This document shows positions 20,195 to 32,516 of a stretch of 64,000 nt of DNA, piece by piece. The position numbers and the translations under genes were made by a program. The notes below the pieces were generated by a model that saw only the letters and a program-made list of their open reading frames with translations, was not told where the DNA came from and searched no databases. Numbering within the stretch: position 1 is the stretch's first letter; every line of letters begins with the position of its first letter. Origin of the DNA: Hofstenia miamia (lineage: Eukaryota > Xenacoelomorpha > Acoela); assembly GCA_004352715.1 (NCBI GenBank), contig SCFE01000005.1:1524845-1588844 (forward strand). Direction: 5' to 3'.

Positions 20195-21432
20195 TTAAGT
20201 GTATGTTGGATTCATACAAAGGACCCCCTGAAGTTGCCTAACCATGTTGCTTAACTGTCTACATTTTAGTACTTTTTGTTGTTCAAATTTCTTTGGAGTT
20301 TCTCCCAAGTTGTTATGGAATCTTTTTGCTTTACATATTGCATATTTTACTAATCCTAGCATTTGTTCTATTATTAAAACTCCTTTGAGTAGCTCCCCAA
20401 GTGCAAGCATTGGTAGCCAGTACACTACTATTTGCACTGTTCTACCTTTAGTTAATCTATCATTACCCATTTCCCCTAGTTCTTCTCTTACTGTTAATCA
20501 AAGAGGACTTTGGAATACTGCCACCTCTGCACTGATCCCTTCACAGCCTAGCACTCTGAGATGAGCCCCAGTTCCTGTCTAGGACCATCAGCCACTGGAA
20601 CTGTAACAGTTAAAAGAATCCCTGTTTAAACAATTAGAGTTGTGGAGGGAAGACCAGTAGCACATCAAAGCATTGCAAGAGGAGCTTTTGCATAGAAACT
20701 GTCAGCATCAGAGGCTGGAGCAGATTCAGATCCAAGGCCTGCACCTAAATGAGAAAGTCTGCCACCTACTCTCAGTCATGTCCTTAACAACAGTGAATAC
20801 ATGACCAGAGAAATTCTTAATGATGTGCTAGCTGCTTTTAGCAAAAAGTTTACAACTAAAGTATCCCAAATTATGTTGCAATACTGCACTTCCTCTCCTT
20901 CTAGTTGTTCACTTCACAGTTGTTCCTTGTTGAATACCACCCTGGTAACCAGTAATGCTAATTTTACACAGTCTCCTTTAATGCCTGTCTGTATTAAATT
21001 TAGTCACTATTGCCACTCCCTCTAGTCATCTCTGCCATCTCCTCTGTTGGTTGGAATGTTAGAACTCTGGTATCTCCCTGCTTGGTACCTGTGATTGCCA
21101 TTTCTGCACTGATGACTGCCAAACAAGTGACATCTTGCCCTGCCAGCCCCTGTGTGTCAGCCAAGTTTGCAGTGGATAGCTGGCCTTTGTTTACCCAGTC
21201 AATTATTTTGCCTGGGCTGAGCAACAATGATCACTTCCACAAGCAATCCATCTTACCAAAGTTCACCAGGCAAATCAACAAAGTATCACAGTTTTTTGAC
21301 AAATGGTTTTTTTCTCTTCAAAATCACAATGAAGTAACATTGCATCAACCAAGAGAGCACCATCATTTACTCTCCTCTGTTCCTCCAAGGACTAGCATAC
21401 AATCAGTACATGATGCTCAATTAAGAAACTAA
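20195..21432 (+). pseudogene. Decayed gypsy leader and gag-like region
   Basis: Downstream of the LTR and PBS. Several plus-strand frames hold protein-like pieces: 'SLTVNQRGLWNTATSALIPS' near 20,520, a Gln/Leu helical stretch ('LQEELLHRNCQHQRLEQIQI') near 20,690, and 'QSILPKFTRQINKVSQFFDK' near 21,250-21,300. The last resembles the 'LPKF.G....FF.KF' start of gypsy gag domains. No capsid or zinc knuckle can be followed in one frame. Position between PBS and the missing pol is what a gag should occupy. It is cut off by the repeat at 21,548 and the following gap. There is one CG in 1.2 kb (21,466). Confidence 0.45.
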
Positions 21433-21547
21433 AACTGATTATCAGCTGCTTATGGGTTAGTTTGACGATTATTATCATGCCCCACACATCAAGCAACAAT
21501 ATAAGACTCTTCTCAGTGAAATGTCTTTTAAGAAAGGAGATGATGTG

Positions 21548-21657
21548 AGTAGTATAATAAGAGTCGTAGGAGATCCCACTTTTTTCTGATTGGTCGAGAG
21601 GTGGGTCGTAGGAGATCCCACTTTTCGCTGATTGGTCGAGAGGGGTGGCCTTTGACT
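21548..21657 (-). promoter_or_regulatory. Promoter-like repeat, copy 1 (two inverted CCAAT boxes)
   Basis: 110 bp, matching 54,782-54,891 at 109 of 110 positions. It has a 42-bp tandem unit starting 'gtcgtaggagatcccac' at 21,563 and 21,605. Each unit has 'ctgattggtc', an inverted CCAAT (NF-Y type) box, at 21,589 and 21,631. 'agtataataag' at the left end reads as a TATA-like run on the minus strand. It keeps its CG dinucleotides although the DNA to its left has almost none. It is truncated by the 1-kb gap. Confidence 0.55.
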
Positions 21658-22657
21658 NNNNNNNNNNNNNNNNNNNNNNNNNNNNNNNNNNNNNNNNNNN
21701 NNNNNNNNNNNNNNNNNNNNNNNNNNNNNNNNNNNNNNNNNNNNNNNNNNNNNNNNNNNNNNNNNNNNNNNNNNNNNNNNNNNNNNNNNNNNNNNNNNNN
21801 NNNNNNNNNNNNNNNNNNNNNNNNNNNNNNNNNNNNNNNNNNNNNNNNNNNNNNNNNNNNNNNNNNNNNNNNNNNNNNNNNNNNNNNNNNNNNNNNNNNN
21901 NNNNNNNNNNNNNNNNNNNNNNNNNNNNNNNNNNNNNNNNNNNNNNNNNNNNNNNNNNNNNNNNNNNNNNNNNNNNNNNNNNNNNNNNNNNNNNNNNNNN
22001 NNNNNNNNNNNNNNNNNNNNNNNNNNNNNNNNNNNNNNNNNNNNNNNNNNNNNNNNNNNNNNNNNNNNNNNNNNNNNNNNNNNNNNNNNNNNNNNNNNNN
22101 NNNNNNNNNNNNNNNNNNNNNNNNNNNNNNNNNNNNNNNNNNNNNNNNNNNNNNNNNNNNNNNNNNNNNNNNNNNNNNNNNNNNNNNNNNNNNNNNNNNN
22201 NNNNNNNNNNNNNNNNNNNNNNNNNNNNNNNNNNNNNNNNNNNNNNNNNNNNNNNNNNNNNNNNNNNNNNNNNNNNNNNNNNNNNNNNNNNNNNNNNNNN
22301 NNNNNNNNNNNNNNNNNNNNNNNNNNNNNNNNNNNNNNNNNNNNNNNNNNNNNNNNNNNNNNNNNNNNNNNNNNNNNNNNNNNNNNNNNNNNNNNNNNNN
22401 NNNNNNNNNNNNNNNNNNNNNNNNNNNNNNNNNNNNNNNNNNNNNNNNNNNNNNNNNNNNNNNNNNNNNNNNNNNNNNNNNNNNNNNNNNNNNNNNNNNN
22501 NNNNNNNNNNNNNNNNNNNNNNNNNNNNNNNNNNNNNNNNNNNNNNNNNNNNNNNNNNNNNNNNNNNNNNNNNNNNNNNNNNNNNNNNNNNNNNNNNNNN
22601 NNNNNNNNNNNNNNNNNNNNNNNNNNNNNNNNNNNNNNNNNNNNNNNNNNNNNNNNN
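21658..22657. other. Assembly gap (1,000 N)
   Basis: Default-length gap. It separates CpG-exhausted DNA on the left from CpG-normal DNA on the right, so the two sides may not be true neighbours. Confidence 1.
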
Positions 22658-23036
22658 GATTGCTGTGAACTGCCCTGCCCTGCCCCGTCCCACAGATTTT
22701 GTGTCCTGCCGCATTTCCACCTGCTGCCCCCACCCAAAAATTTCTACGCCAAAAACTACTTGTGATGTATTATTATTACCTCATATTTTTTCGATTGAAA
22801 TTTTCACAGTACACACCACAACTGCCAAATATTTTGAATCCTTACTGACTAGAAGATGCAGAATTATTTTTCAAATGATATCTCTACTTTTGCTACCAAT
22901 GACAATTTGTAACAGACTGTATCTAAATGTTTATGTAGAAAATTGAAAGATAATATTTAATACTTCAAAATATGGACAAGGAATCTAGCTTTAATATTGT
23001 TTACAATATATATTTTTTATAATAGCATTTATCAGT

Positions 23037-23392
23037 TGAGCAACATCAATTTTGAAAAAATGCACACTCAAATTAATGTTTCCAAAAGCTAATATAAAAT
23101 CCTTTGTGGAAAAAAATTGAAAGCACATAGAAGAATTCTAAAGACAGATTCGGATAGACAATGAAAAGATCTTTAAAAAATTTAGTATGACTTTTTGAGT
23201 TTTGCTTTTTTCTTCGAGCAAACATCAATTTTAAAAAAAAGTACTCTCAAATTAGTGTTTTCAAATTGTAATACAAAATGCTTTGTGTAAAAAAATTGAG
23301 AACACATAGAAGAATTCTAAAAACAGATTCAGATGGACAATAAAAAGATCTTTAAAAAATTTAGTATGACTTTTTGAGTTTTGCATTTTTAA
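23037..23392. repeat. Tandem duplication, ~178-bp unit
   Basis: 23,037-23,214 and 23,216-23,392 align along their whole length ('acatagaagaattctaaa', 'ttagtatgactttttgagtt' in both), at roughly 87% identity by eye. Two copies only. Confidence 0.8.
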
Positions 23393-24674
23393 CTGTATAA
23401 ATTTGAAATTTGTTGTTTTTGCCTTTAGAAAGTTGATATATTCAGGGAGACATCTAGCGAAAAAATTATGAATTTTGACCAGAATTTCTGTGCTTCAGTT
23501 TCTCCATATGAAATTTGTTGTTTGGCAGAAAGCATTTCTTGGAACCGAAATCTTCAAGGTTAGTCCCACACAACCCAATGCTAGACCCGATCGAGACAGT
23601 ATAGAGTGCTGTAAAATGTAATTTGAAAAACTTGATGACTGATCAGGTCAAAGTGTTGATTTCTGGTGACACAACTGGAAGTCTTACTCAGACAGAATTT
23701 CGATACGAAGTCTTGAAAGTTAAGCTGTAGCTCACTTAACCACCGCATTGGCTCGTTTAATATATTTGTAAATTCTTCTCTGATGCTCTGCAGAAAAATG
23801 CCATGAAAGTTGGACAATAATACTGTTCTATCTCTTCGAGTTGCTCATAGTTGGGAAGTAACTGTAATTTAGCCCAAATAAAGATTTATGTGAATCATTG
23901 GTAATCTCAGATAGCATGCGTGCAACAATACAAATCCTATGGGAAAATTGAATAAAGTCCGTATTTCTCTGATAAGTCTGAACTTTAACCACAAAAAAGT
24001 TTAAGGCTCGATAATTTGCAGAAAATAAACCGGATTTATAAATATATTAATCTACTTTGCATGTCCTTTAAATGTAGCAATAATAACAGTAATAATATTA
24101 AAGATCTATGCAGTATAAATCTGTGCAATAAGATATGCAAGTGCATGCATATGTATGTATATTCAAACATGCCTGCATTTATATATTAATAAACCTACAC
24201 GAACACGATTCTGAGCATTTTGAATTTGATTGGAAAAAGAGTAATAGATATCTGGCTGCTTCTCAAATAGCAAACTTTGTCGGATAACTAATGGTCCATT
24301 AATGGAATCAATGGGCCCTGTTACAAAATTCGAAATATATCGGATAGGCAAATCGATAATTTAACCAGTGATTTAAAACGATTGAGTTTGAGTGACAAAA
24401 AACAAGAATTGATTTATTTTGAATCTAGAGCAATGTTAAAGCTAAGAAAAAATACACAATTTTTCTCAAAAAGATAAGTAAGAAAGGCGTAAATTCAAAA
24501 AAACTGAAGTTTTGGAAAAGTTGGTTTTTAAGGATATCTATATCAAAAAATAACTCTTTTGACCAAATTCTGATATGCGTAGCCTGAATCATACCTCCGT
24601 CTGCCACTTTGATTTATTTTTTTAAATCTAAAAAATGGAGGGCACAGGCTAACCTCGAGTACACCCCTCCAAAT

Positions 24675-25524
24675 ATGTCGGATGGACAAATGCCCCAAAA
24701 GAGTTCAAAGATATTTTCCAAAATTTTATTTAGAAATTATCCTCATAATCTTTTCCATCATATGTTAAAAAGAATTTGATGTTTTATATCAATAAATAGT
24801 TTTCCTTTAAGACTTTGTCCATCCGACATTATTAGGTACATAAAGGCAACTACTAAGGAAAGCGCGTAAAACTCTCAAACCCAATGTTTCTCGTATTGTC
24901 CACAAAAGATATTTTACTTGTAGGTACTTCCTCTCACCGTTAACTATACCTACGTAGGCATGGTCTTTCCTTCTGTGCGAGCGTCTTGTGATACCCGACC
25001 GCTAAAAGAAAGTATTTAACCATTCCTCTTCGAGATCTCCAACTTCTTTCGATGGTCGCCCTCTTTTTTGTGAATTGAAGAAAGATCAACATTAAGAATA
25101 ATTTTTGTTAATTCTCTACCACTTCTCTCTTTTGCTTGGTGACTTGGGTAATGCTTCTCTTGGTAATTAAAAATGTTGGATGGACATTTATTATGTCAGA
25201 TGAACAAAATAATTTCTTTTCGCAATAGCTATTGTGCCTAAAAGTAAATATTGCTTAAAATGTGAGCTTTACTATGTCGATTGATATTTTAAGCATGCGA
25301 ATAGATTCTAATTTGCATTATCAGGGAGAAAAAAACTGTCAAATTTGAAATTATGTCGGATGGACATAATTGAACTTTGGACAAGTTATTTCAGCTAATG
25401 GAAAAATTGGATTTAAATAAAAAGCCATTTCAAGTACATCTTATACTTTTCTTCCATAAAAAAAACAAAAATTTTCCTTGAAATGCCTATTTAGAAGCAA
25501 AAATATGCGATGTCTATCCGACAT
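24675..25524. repeat. Cluster of six ATGTCGGATGGACA motifs in both orientations
   Basis: Exact or near-exact copies at 24,675 (+), 24,816 (-), 25,173 (+), 25,193 (+), 25,353 (+) and 25,511 (-). Spacing is irregular (20-357 bp). The copies at 25,353 and 25,511 extend to 'ttatgtcggatggacataa' or its inverse. Sequence between the motifs is not repeated, so this is neither a tandem satellite nor a CRISPR array. It could be the binding-site array of a mobile element or of a DNA-binding protein. Confidence 0.7.
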
Positions 25525-28500
25525 AATAAGAATGCAGATGTACTAATAGTCGAGGCACCAGCATGTTTTGTTTTGATTTTTTAGTATGATGTTAGACATT
25601 TTCATGAAGGCTAATGATTCTTCTAGAATTTTAATAATCGAGATCGCAAAATTCTGAGATCAAATTCGTTTTAAAAACGCAACGAATTTTTTAACAAACC
25701 CCAATAGTCAATAATGGCCATTCATTTGCCAACCATAACCAACAATTCAAAAAGTTTTACAAATCGTAAAATTCAACAATTTTACAAAGAAATTAATTAT
25801 TGTATATAATATATGCATTACATTAAAGTTTGATTTCAATTTTCAAAATGTACTATTTATAAGTTTTTTATAGCCCATTAGTGGTGGAACAATGGCTCAT
25901 TAATGTCATTAATCGATCGATCTGCCATCTAGCAAAAAATATAAATTATAATTATTTGCAATTATGCCTGATCAAATTAAATTTTCATAACAAATGAAAT
26001 TGCATGCCCTTCAGTAGTTGTTAATGCAATTTTGTATACCAGCCAAGGGTGCAGCAAGGCACTTCTTAAAGTTGCAAAAAAATTTTGCACGTGAGAAGTG
26101 TGATATCTTAGAAAATATACTATACCTGTTAAATGAATCTTCAAAATAATTTATTCATGACAATTTGGAAAACTTGAAATTTACTATTACGTGAAAAGAT
26201 GCGTTTGAGAAGAATAGATTTTTTACGATTTAATATAGTACTATTTCAAAATTCTGTTTAAATTTGGCAGATTGGTATGCTCATTGTTATTATTTATAAA
26301 CAAGACATTCTTTCAACTTATACTAAATTTTGTATGTTGAATATACTGCAGAAGATCTCAATGATATCCTTCTGCCCTTTTTGGGTTTGTATTTGTTTGA
26401 ATTGCTTACAATATAAAGAATTGCTATCTTCTGTTTGCCAACAATGCCCTATTAATGTACCATTATTGGCGTTCTTCGTGTTAAAGATTCTAAAAGAGTT
26501 CCGTTTATACAATTTCTTCAGCCTAAGGGGATCGAAGATTGTGGTATATTTAGTATTATAATTCAATAATAATACAAGGTGCGGCAGTCAAACCATCTTT
26601 TATTTTAAAAAACTGGAGACAGGCAATATTTAGTATCAAAAGCTTATTTTTATAATTTAGTATCTCTGGAAAATGGTGATCATAATTTTGCACGCATTTC
26701 TGTTTAAATTCTCTACTTCAACTCAAACTTACATATGTGCACAACCCTGCAGGCTAACTAAATTTTCGTTGTGATCGTATGTAAGTTGAAATAAATTATT
26801 TAAAAAGAAGTACATACGTTTCCAAATATGCACTTTGCACTTATGAAATAAATTTATATTAGTAAATTTTGTTCGTCTCGATTTTTTAAAATTAAAAAGG
26901 TGGTTTGACTTTTATAAGAGAAACATAATGTTTGAAATTCCAAATTTACTGAATGTTAAAATTTTGGGTCTATCATGTTGCGCAATTCTAGTGCAAATTT
27001 TGTAAACATATATTTTTATTATGAACAATCTTGTTTTATAGAATCATTAATTAAACTCCTTGAGCAAAATAATACTAATATAGGTATTTTCGACAGGCCA
27101 ATACCTCACTGAAATAGATTAACCGCACATCACTTCTTTAAGAATCTAAGAGGTAAATGTGAAATTATTTGAAATTTTCTGAATGATGTAATTTTCAAGG
27201 TCTATTTCTCTACCTTCCTTGATAATTATTTTAATGAGTTTATCAAATGTGCTACGACGTCCCAATTTAGATTTAATAGTGAAAATGGTAGACCTTGGTG
27301 TCTTCTCCACCCGGGCTACTTTTTTGTTCAATTGAATAAAAAATTTGATTAACCCCACTCCTTACATTAAAGTAACAAACCATTTTGTACATGTTTTCGA
27401 ACAATTTGGAAATACTTTGATGTTGACATTGACACATCTAGTGCTCTGTCGCTCCCTTGTAATGGAGATTTATGCTGAAAATTTTCTGTGTCCATAACAA
27501 TTTCTCCTATTACTGAATGTGCACAGATAATTAGACGATCTAAAGCCCATATGGCACAACTATTTTGATTTTAAGTATTTCTCATAGTTCATATGAGCTA
27601 TGAATGATTGTAATCGTTTTGAAAAAAGATACTTTATGTTGTATCCATGTACTATGTCTTTGCAATTATAATTTGAAGTACCGGTATATTTCAATATATT
27701 TTAAATTTCACTATGATAATGTCGTGTTTAAAAACGAATTTGCGGAGTTAATGAAGTTTTTAAAGAATACAATGAACTTGACACATTTTATCTTTCAGTT
27801 TTCACTTTCATAATTTTAATTGCTAGTAATTTTAAACGAAATGTTTTCATTTTTTAAATGTTTCAATTTTTGCAGGTTATTTATAGGTTTTTTCTAGCAA
27901 CTTTAATTAATATTCTTTTCCCTTGTTTGACATTAATTAACTCTAACGATTTTTAGCACCATCCAATGTCATTTTTTGTGTAATTTAAGAAAATTTAAAT
28001 GCCTTTGTCTCATTTACTATCCTTATTTCATTCACGGTCACCTTAAATGACACATTTGCAATGTATATCGTACAACTTTTCTCTCTCAATTTCGAACAAG
28101 AGAAGATAAATTTCGAACAAGAAACAATAGGAGACAAAGATGAAGATCGGCTTTGCGGCTTAGCCCACAGCTAGCGGTAAAACACGGCCAATCCGCAAGA
28201 TCCGGCTGCAGCCGACTACGGCTTCAATTTTTCAAGTCACGACTTTTAGCAGCCGTAAGTTCAACATTTGGTTTGACATAATTTCTCAGTGAATAATGAG
28301 TATTATTCAAAGTGAATGTAAGTTCAACTAAGTTTTTAGAAATGAGGTGAGTATTATACACATTAAAAAATTTACACACTTCGAATGGCTTAAATATTTG
28401 CTCTTAACGTCACGGTTGAGACCAGAAAAAAGTTCCAGCCGCAAAAACTAGCATAAACTATATTGCAGAGATAGACATCTGCTAAAAATTTAGGCCACAA

Positions 28501-29259
28501 CGCACCAGGCTGTGTTTGCACAGGCAAGATGCAGAATTTTGGCACTTGACAAAACGCGTAGAGCACGAAATTAAATTTCTCTAGTGCAATATTAAATTGG
28601 AAGTTGAATAGACGTAGTTATCATTCCAAAGTGTGTGACATTTTCAACAGTCTATAGTGCAAATAAAGAGCTTAGCTACCAAAAATGTTAGCTTTTAGTT
28701 TTTGAATTGCTTAAAAACCTATAATGTTATTTCGTGGTAATAATATTTAGTCATTTTACTGCTTAACAAATGATTTTTAATGAGTTTAAAGTTGTAATAA
28801 AATATTTTTAACTCTTGTAAGAACTTGAATATGCACTTATTAGTACATATTAAGTTACAAATTAAGCTAAACGTATGAAAATAAAATAAAATTGAAAATT
28901 TTAAAAAATTAATAAATAAAATTACAACTTTCTTCAATTTCTTTTTGAATATCTAAGCTAGTTTTGATTTTCAAGAAGGTTTATTAAATGCTTAAATTTT
29001 AAGTTTTAATGTAGTTCGATTTGAATTTCTGGTATTACCACATGAATTCTCTTCATGCTTCTAAAGAGTTTGCTACTTTGAAAATTGGATGTATTTTTAT
29101 ACAAAAAAAAATACTCTGGAATATAGTAAGGCTGTTCCCATTAGATGTGGATTCAATATAATGACCTATGTCTTAATTATGTAAGCAACCTAAATTATAA
29201 TTAATTTAGCAATTTGTAAGTCACTGCTAGAATGAAATGCTAAATATATATCTAATAGC

Positions 29260-29290
29260 ATATATATATATATGTATATATATATAATAT
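29260..29290. repeat. (TA)n microsatellite
   Basis: TA run with one TG interruption. Confidence 0.9.
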
Positions 29291-29659
29291 AAAATTGTTT
29301 TTGCCTCATATGTTGTGGTACTACTGTAAGAGTTAACAGGCTAGAATATTGGTCATACAAGGATCCTGTTGGAACTTCATCCCTCATTAGTTTACTGACA
29401 TGCATGCGTAACCGCATGACATCTCTGGAGGCCCAGCACTGTTAGTTCTTTTCTGTGTTGAGCCTGATAAATGGGAAGTAGTCCGCCTCATTTGCTTTGG
29501 TCATCCAGAACTTCTAAAAAAATTTCTGTAAAATAATGAAATAAGGATACAATCATTGTTGAATAATGTAGCAATATTTAGCTGTTTTTCAGGATTCAGA
29601 TTTTTTGCAGCCTTTGTAAGAGTGGAAGTGGAAATCCTACCGAGAGTAGCTGTCAAATG

Positions 29660-29900
29660 AACAGTACCCATTAGGTCATTAAAAATGTGTGCTTGAATAA
29701 GCTATTCAATTCAGAATTGAGTGCAAACTGTCCAATGCTCCTCTTACATGACAATCCATGGAGAGCATCAGATGTAATATTTGCACCACGAATACAAGTA
29801 TGCTGCTCAAAGACATAAACTTCAAGTCTAGATACAACACAGATACGCAATACGCAAAGTGACATTGCTGATCGTCAGGTTGAGTTTGCTTCATGGACCG
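29660..29900 (-). pseudogene. Retroelement C-terminal fragment (HGLSC motif)
   Basis: The minus-strand frame includes 'RGANITSDALHGLSCKRSIG' followed by 'SELNSLFKHTF' and a stop. A 'C.C......HGLSC..S.GR..RH...N..I..AL' block is, to my memory, a recurrent C-terminal feature of reverse-transcriptase-bearing proteins in cnidarian and mollusc genomes. The fragment is short, loses the frame near 29,670, and may continue as 'NDLMGTVHLTATLGRISTST' in the next frame. No RT motif is near. The family name is uncertain. Confidence 0.35.
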
Positions 29901-31500
29901 AGCATTGAGCCATGTTCAAGTTAGATTACCTTGACTGCTGAAATCTTGCAAGATCCTTTTCAGACATATTTCTCAATAGGAAACTCTCAAGTTGCTTGAA
30001 GACAGGGAAAGACCACTTTTTTGAAACCTGAAAGATTGTTCATTTAAAGAATGCAATTTTTTTAAAGTTTTAACACAAATGAAACGCATGTCATTCTTCA
30101 ATAGTGGGGACATCCAGGAGCAATCTTAAGGAACACGTTTTCACATTTCGCCTCAGCGGCAATTTGATGCTATAAATATGAGCTAAGGATATACTAAGAC
30201 CACATAAAGAAACTGGAGGACACGTTTGCATGTTGTATTAACTGAAAAATTAAAGTTCGTAATAAGTTCAAGTAGACTATTGATAAGAGTATCATACTTC
30301 TCAAGTTGACTAAAATACAAGAATGCGGATGTTTTGAAGAGTGAAAGACTTTTAAATGATTCAAAAACTGTCTGTCAAAATCGATTAAATATTGAAGAAA
30401 TTGGGGGGGGGAGAATATATAGTTGGGGTGCCAACACATTGGAAATAGTATTGAGGGCTCACAGGCCAAGAGAAAGGTTGAAGACTCTGGGGCTTAACAA
30501 GTGTACTTGTGAACCTTTTACGAAATTTTGTTTGCATGATTTACTAAATTAATTCAAATAATTAACTACTGTTACAGTTTGTTAAAATTCATCAATATAT
30601 TCTGGAGTTATAGATTTTCTTAAATTCAATTACCTGCAATTTATACAGCTGAATTTTCAAATTCAAGGAAAATATTGGAATCAGTCTGTAACTGCATATA
30701 ATTTATTCTGTATTATCATCCCAGAATGAAATAGTTCGGTCTAATACATAAATATTAATTATACTACAATAGAAAATATTTTTCTGTGAATATTATAGGC
30801 TTAAGGTAAAGAGCAACTCTTTCTGGTAGTAAGTAACATTTCATAAAGTAGTTAATTGCAATTAATTGACTAATGACAGAAACGAATGAGAAATTAATTA
30901 CGTAAAGGATGAATACGAAAGAAAATTAAACGGAAATTAGGCTAGAATTGGCGTCTTATTATCTTAATAATATAAATGGATTTTCCTCTCTAATTCAAAT
31001 TAAAATTATTTGAGAAATTCACAAAAAAGAAATTTATCGACTTTGAGCTGATAGAATTCAATGAATTTACCAAAATTATAATTTGAGATAATAATATGTA
31101 TACAATGATTAAAAAATATTGTAGTCTTTGACACATTTTTTAGAAACAAATTGGTTAGTTTCCAAAATACAAGGAAAATTTCTTGATAAATATAACCTTC
31201 GAGAAATACAATATGGCTATTTGTTCTATCCTATTACTATATCCTTCCTTTTTATGAATAAGACATTTTTGCAATCGCTGCAATTTTTCTTGTAATCTAA
31301 GATTTGATTTGTTGCCGAAAATTACAGAACAGTATTACATATATACTAAGCTTGAGAAGTAGAAATTATATAATTATATACCTAGGATACAATTATATAA
31401 ATGTATCTGTTTTGCTAAAATTCTTATATCATATTGTATTACGTTATTTTTAAGATATTATTTTAATTTCTACATTATTTTGTATTTCATTATAATATTG
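29900..31500. other. AT-rich non-coding DNA
   Basis: I see nothing convincing. A G9 run at about 30,403 and short opposing frames around 30,194-30,552 carry no recognisable motif. Confidence 0.5.
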
Positions 31501-31509
31501 AATAATAAA

Positions 31510-31547
<38 letters not shown>
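31501..31547. repeat. (AAT)n microsatellite, 5' flank of R4-like copy B
   Basis: About a dozen AAT units end exactly where the retroelement begins at 'gggcaggtagccc'. Confidence 0.95.
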
Positions 31548-31757
31548 GGGCAGGTAGCCCAGTTGGTAGAGACGCAGGTTGGTAAGCTGAGGTTAAGCAA
31601 CTGTGATCGTGGTTAGCAAACTGGATGACTTAGCTCACAGGGTAGGAAGCACTCTAAAGCCTTGGTTGGCAACTTCCTAGGACAAGGGCAGTCCAAAATG
31701 AAAGCTCATGGGGCAGGAAGGTCTCTTAAGCCTTGGTTGGCAACTTCCTAGGAGAAT
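31548..31757 (+). promoter_or_regulatory. 5' UTR with tRNA-like head and 71-bp tandem repeat
   Basis: It begins 'gggcaggtagcccagttggt', whose 'tagcccagttgg' fits the pol III A box well; the expected B box is only weakly matched downstream. Two 71-bp units follow at 31,632-31,702 and 31,703-31,773, sharing 'ccttggttggcaacttccta'. The repeat resembles tandem promoter or UTR units of other retroelements. It is not a functional tRNA because no cloverleaf closes. Confidence 0.5.
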
Positions 31758-32516
31758 GTGAGTCCAAAATCAAACACAAAAATAACACTGATGAAAAGTC
31801 ATGATAGAGCAAAGGCCCTCAGTCCCCGGCAGGCCTTCAATGGTCAGAGGGTGCTAAGAATCTCCGGACAACAGGCGGACTCCACAATCGGGAGTGTGGA
31901 CTCGAGAAGTGGCAGTACAGGATCCACACAGACCAATGGACAACGGCATAAGTGGACAGATGAGCAGAACAGGACAGCATTGGAGTGTTACAGAAGAAGC
32001 AGGCCAGATGAGAGGGGTTACAGGAAGAGAATGTTGGAAGAATGGAGGAAGGCAAGAACGGGATTAGAAGTTACAGAGCAGAGGCTTGCAGGGCAAGTGA
32101 GAAAGTTACAGCTGGATGAGAGTAAGGGGAAAAAGAGAGTTGAACAAGTTAAGCAAAGGGAAGATGAAGTGATAGATGTTGAGACAGAAGTGGCAGAAGT
32201 AGCAGATGCAGAAACTGAAGCAGCAATCAAGGAAAAGATGAAGGAAGAAATAGGTGAGAGAGCTAGGTTGCCAGTCCCAAGAAGAGTTAAGATAAGTAAG
32301 CTAGCAGTAGAGACGGCAAAAGTCAATAAAGTGTTGGAGAGGATAGATGCTAGGAGTGTTACAGAAGTAAATAGCTTAGTATATGCAGGTGCATGTGAGG
32401 TGCTGAAGAATGTAGGCATGGAAATGAAGAAAAGCGAAAAGAAGATAAGGGAGACAGAAAGCCAGCATGGGAGAGAAGAATTGAGAATAAGGTGGCAAAG
32501 ATTAGGCAGCAAATAG
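31758..32516 (+). pseudogene. R4-like N-terminal region (copy B)
   Basis: 252 codons from 'MSPKSNTKIT'. A Ser/Gly/Thr-rich segment leads to the Myb/SANT-like block 'HKWTDEQNRTALECYRRS...GYRKRMLEEW' at residues ~65-100. A Glu/Lys-rich coiled region ('QREDEVIDVETEVAEVAD') follows, then 'SVTEVNSLVYAGACEVLKNV'. The last ~30 residues are out of frame: copy C has four extra bases at the matching site and stays open, so the stop at 32,516 comes from a small deletion near 32,430. The following frame overlaps by 25 bp. The start codon is chosen because the frame opens shortly after the tandem 5' UTR and before the conserved block. The role is probably target-DNA binding. Confidence 0.65.

Larger units (their letters stand above)
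22658..29100. other. CpG-normal AT-rich non-coding DNA
   Basis: No supported gene over about 6.4 kb. The short frames at 23,581, 24,163, 26,277, 27,146, 27,604 and 28,719 have no recognisable motif, and most are mirrored by equally long frames on the other strand. Two local repeats within it are listed separately. A GC-richer patch with several CG sites lies at 28,140-28,260 and is unexplained. Confidence 0.55.

Noticed and set aside
20244-20564. 106-codon plus-strand ORF as a gene
   Set aside because: It lies in the gypsy leader; composition is low complexity and the frame is not maintained into gag-like sequence.
24675-25524. CRISPR-like array
   Set aside because: Motifs occur in both orientations with irregular spacing and the context is eukaryotic.
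31548-31620. Possible tRNA gene
   Set aside because: A good A box but no closing acceptor or T arm, a weak B box, and it lies at the start of a retroelement.
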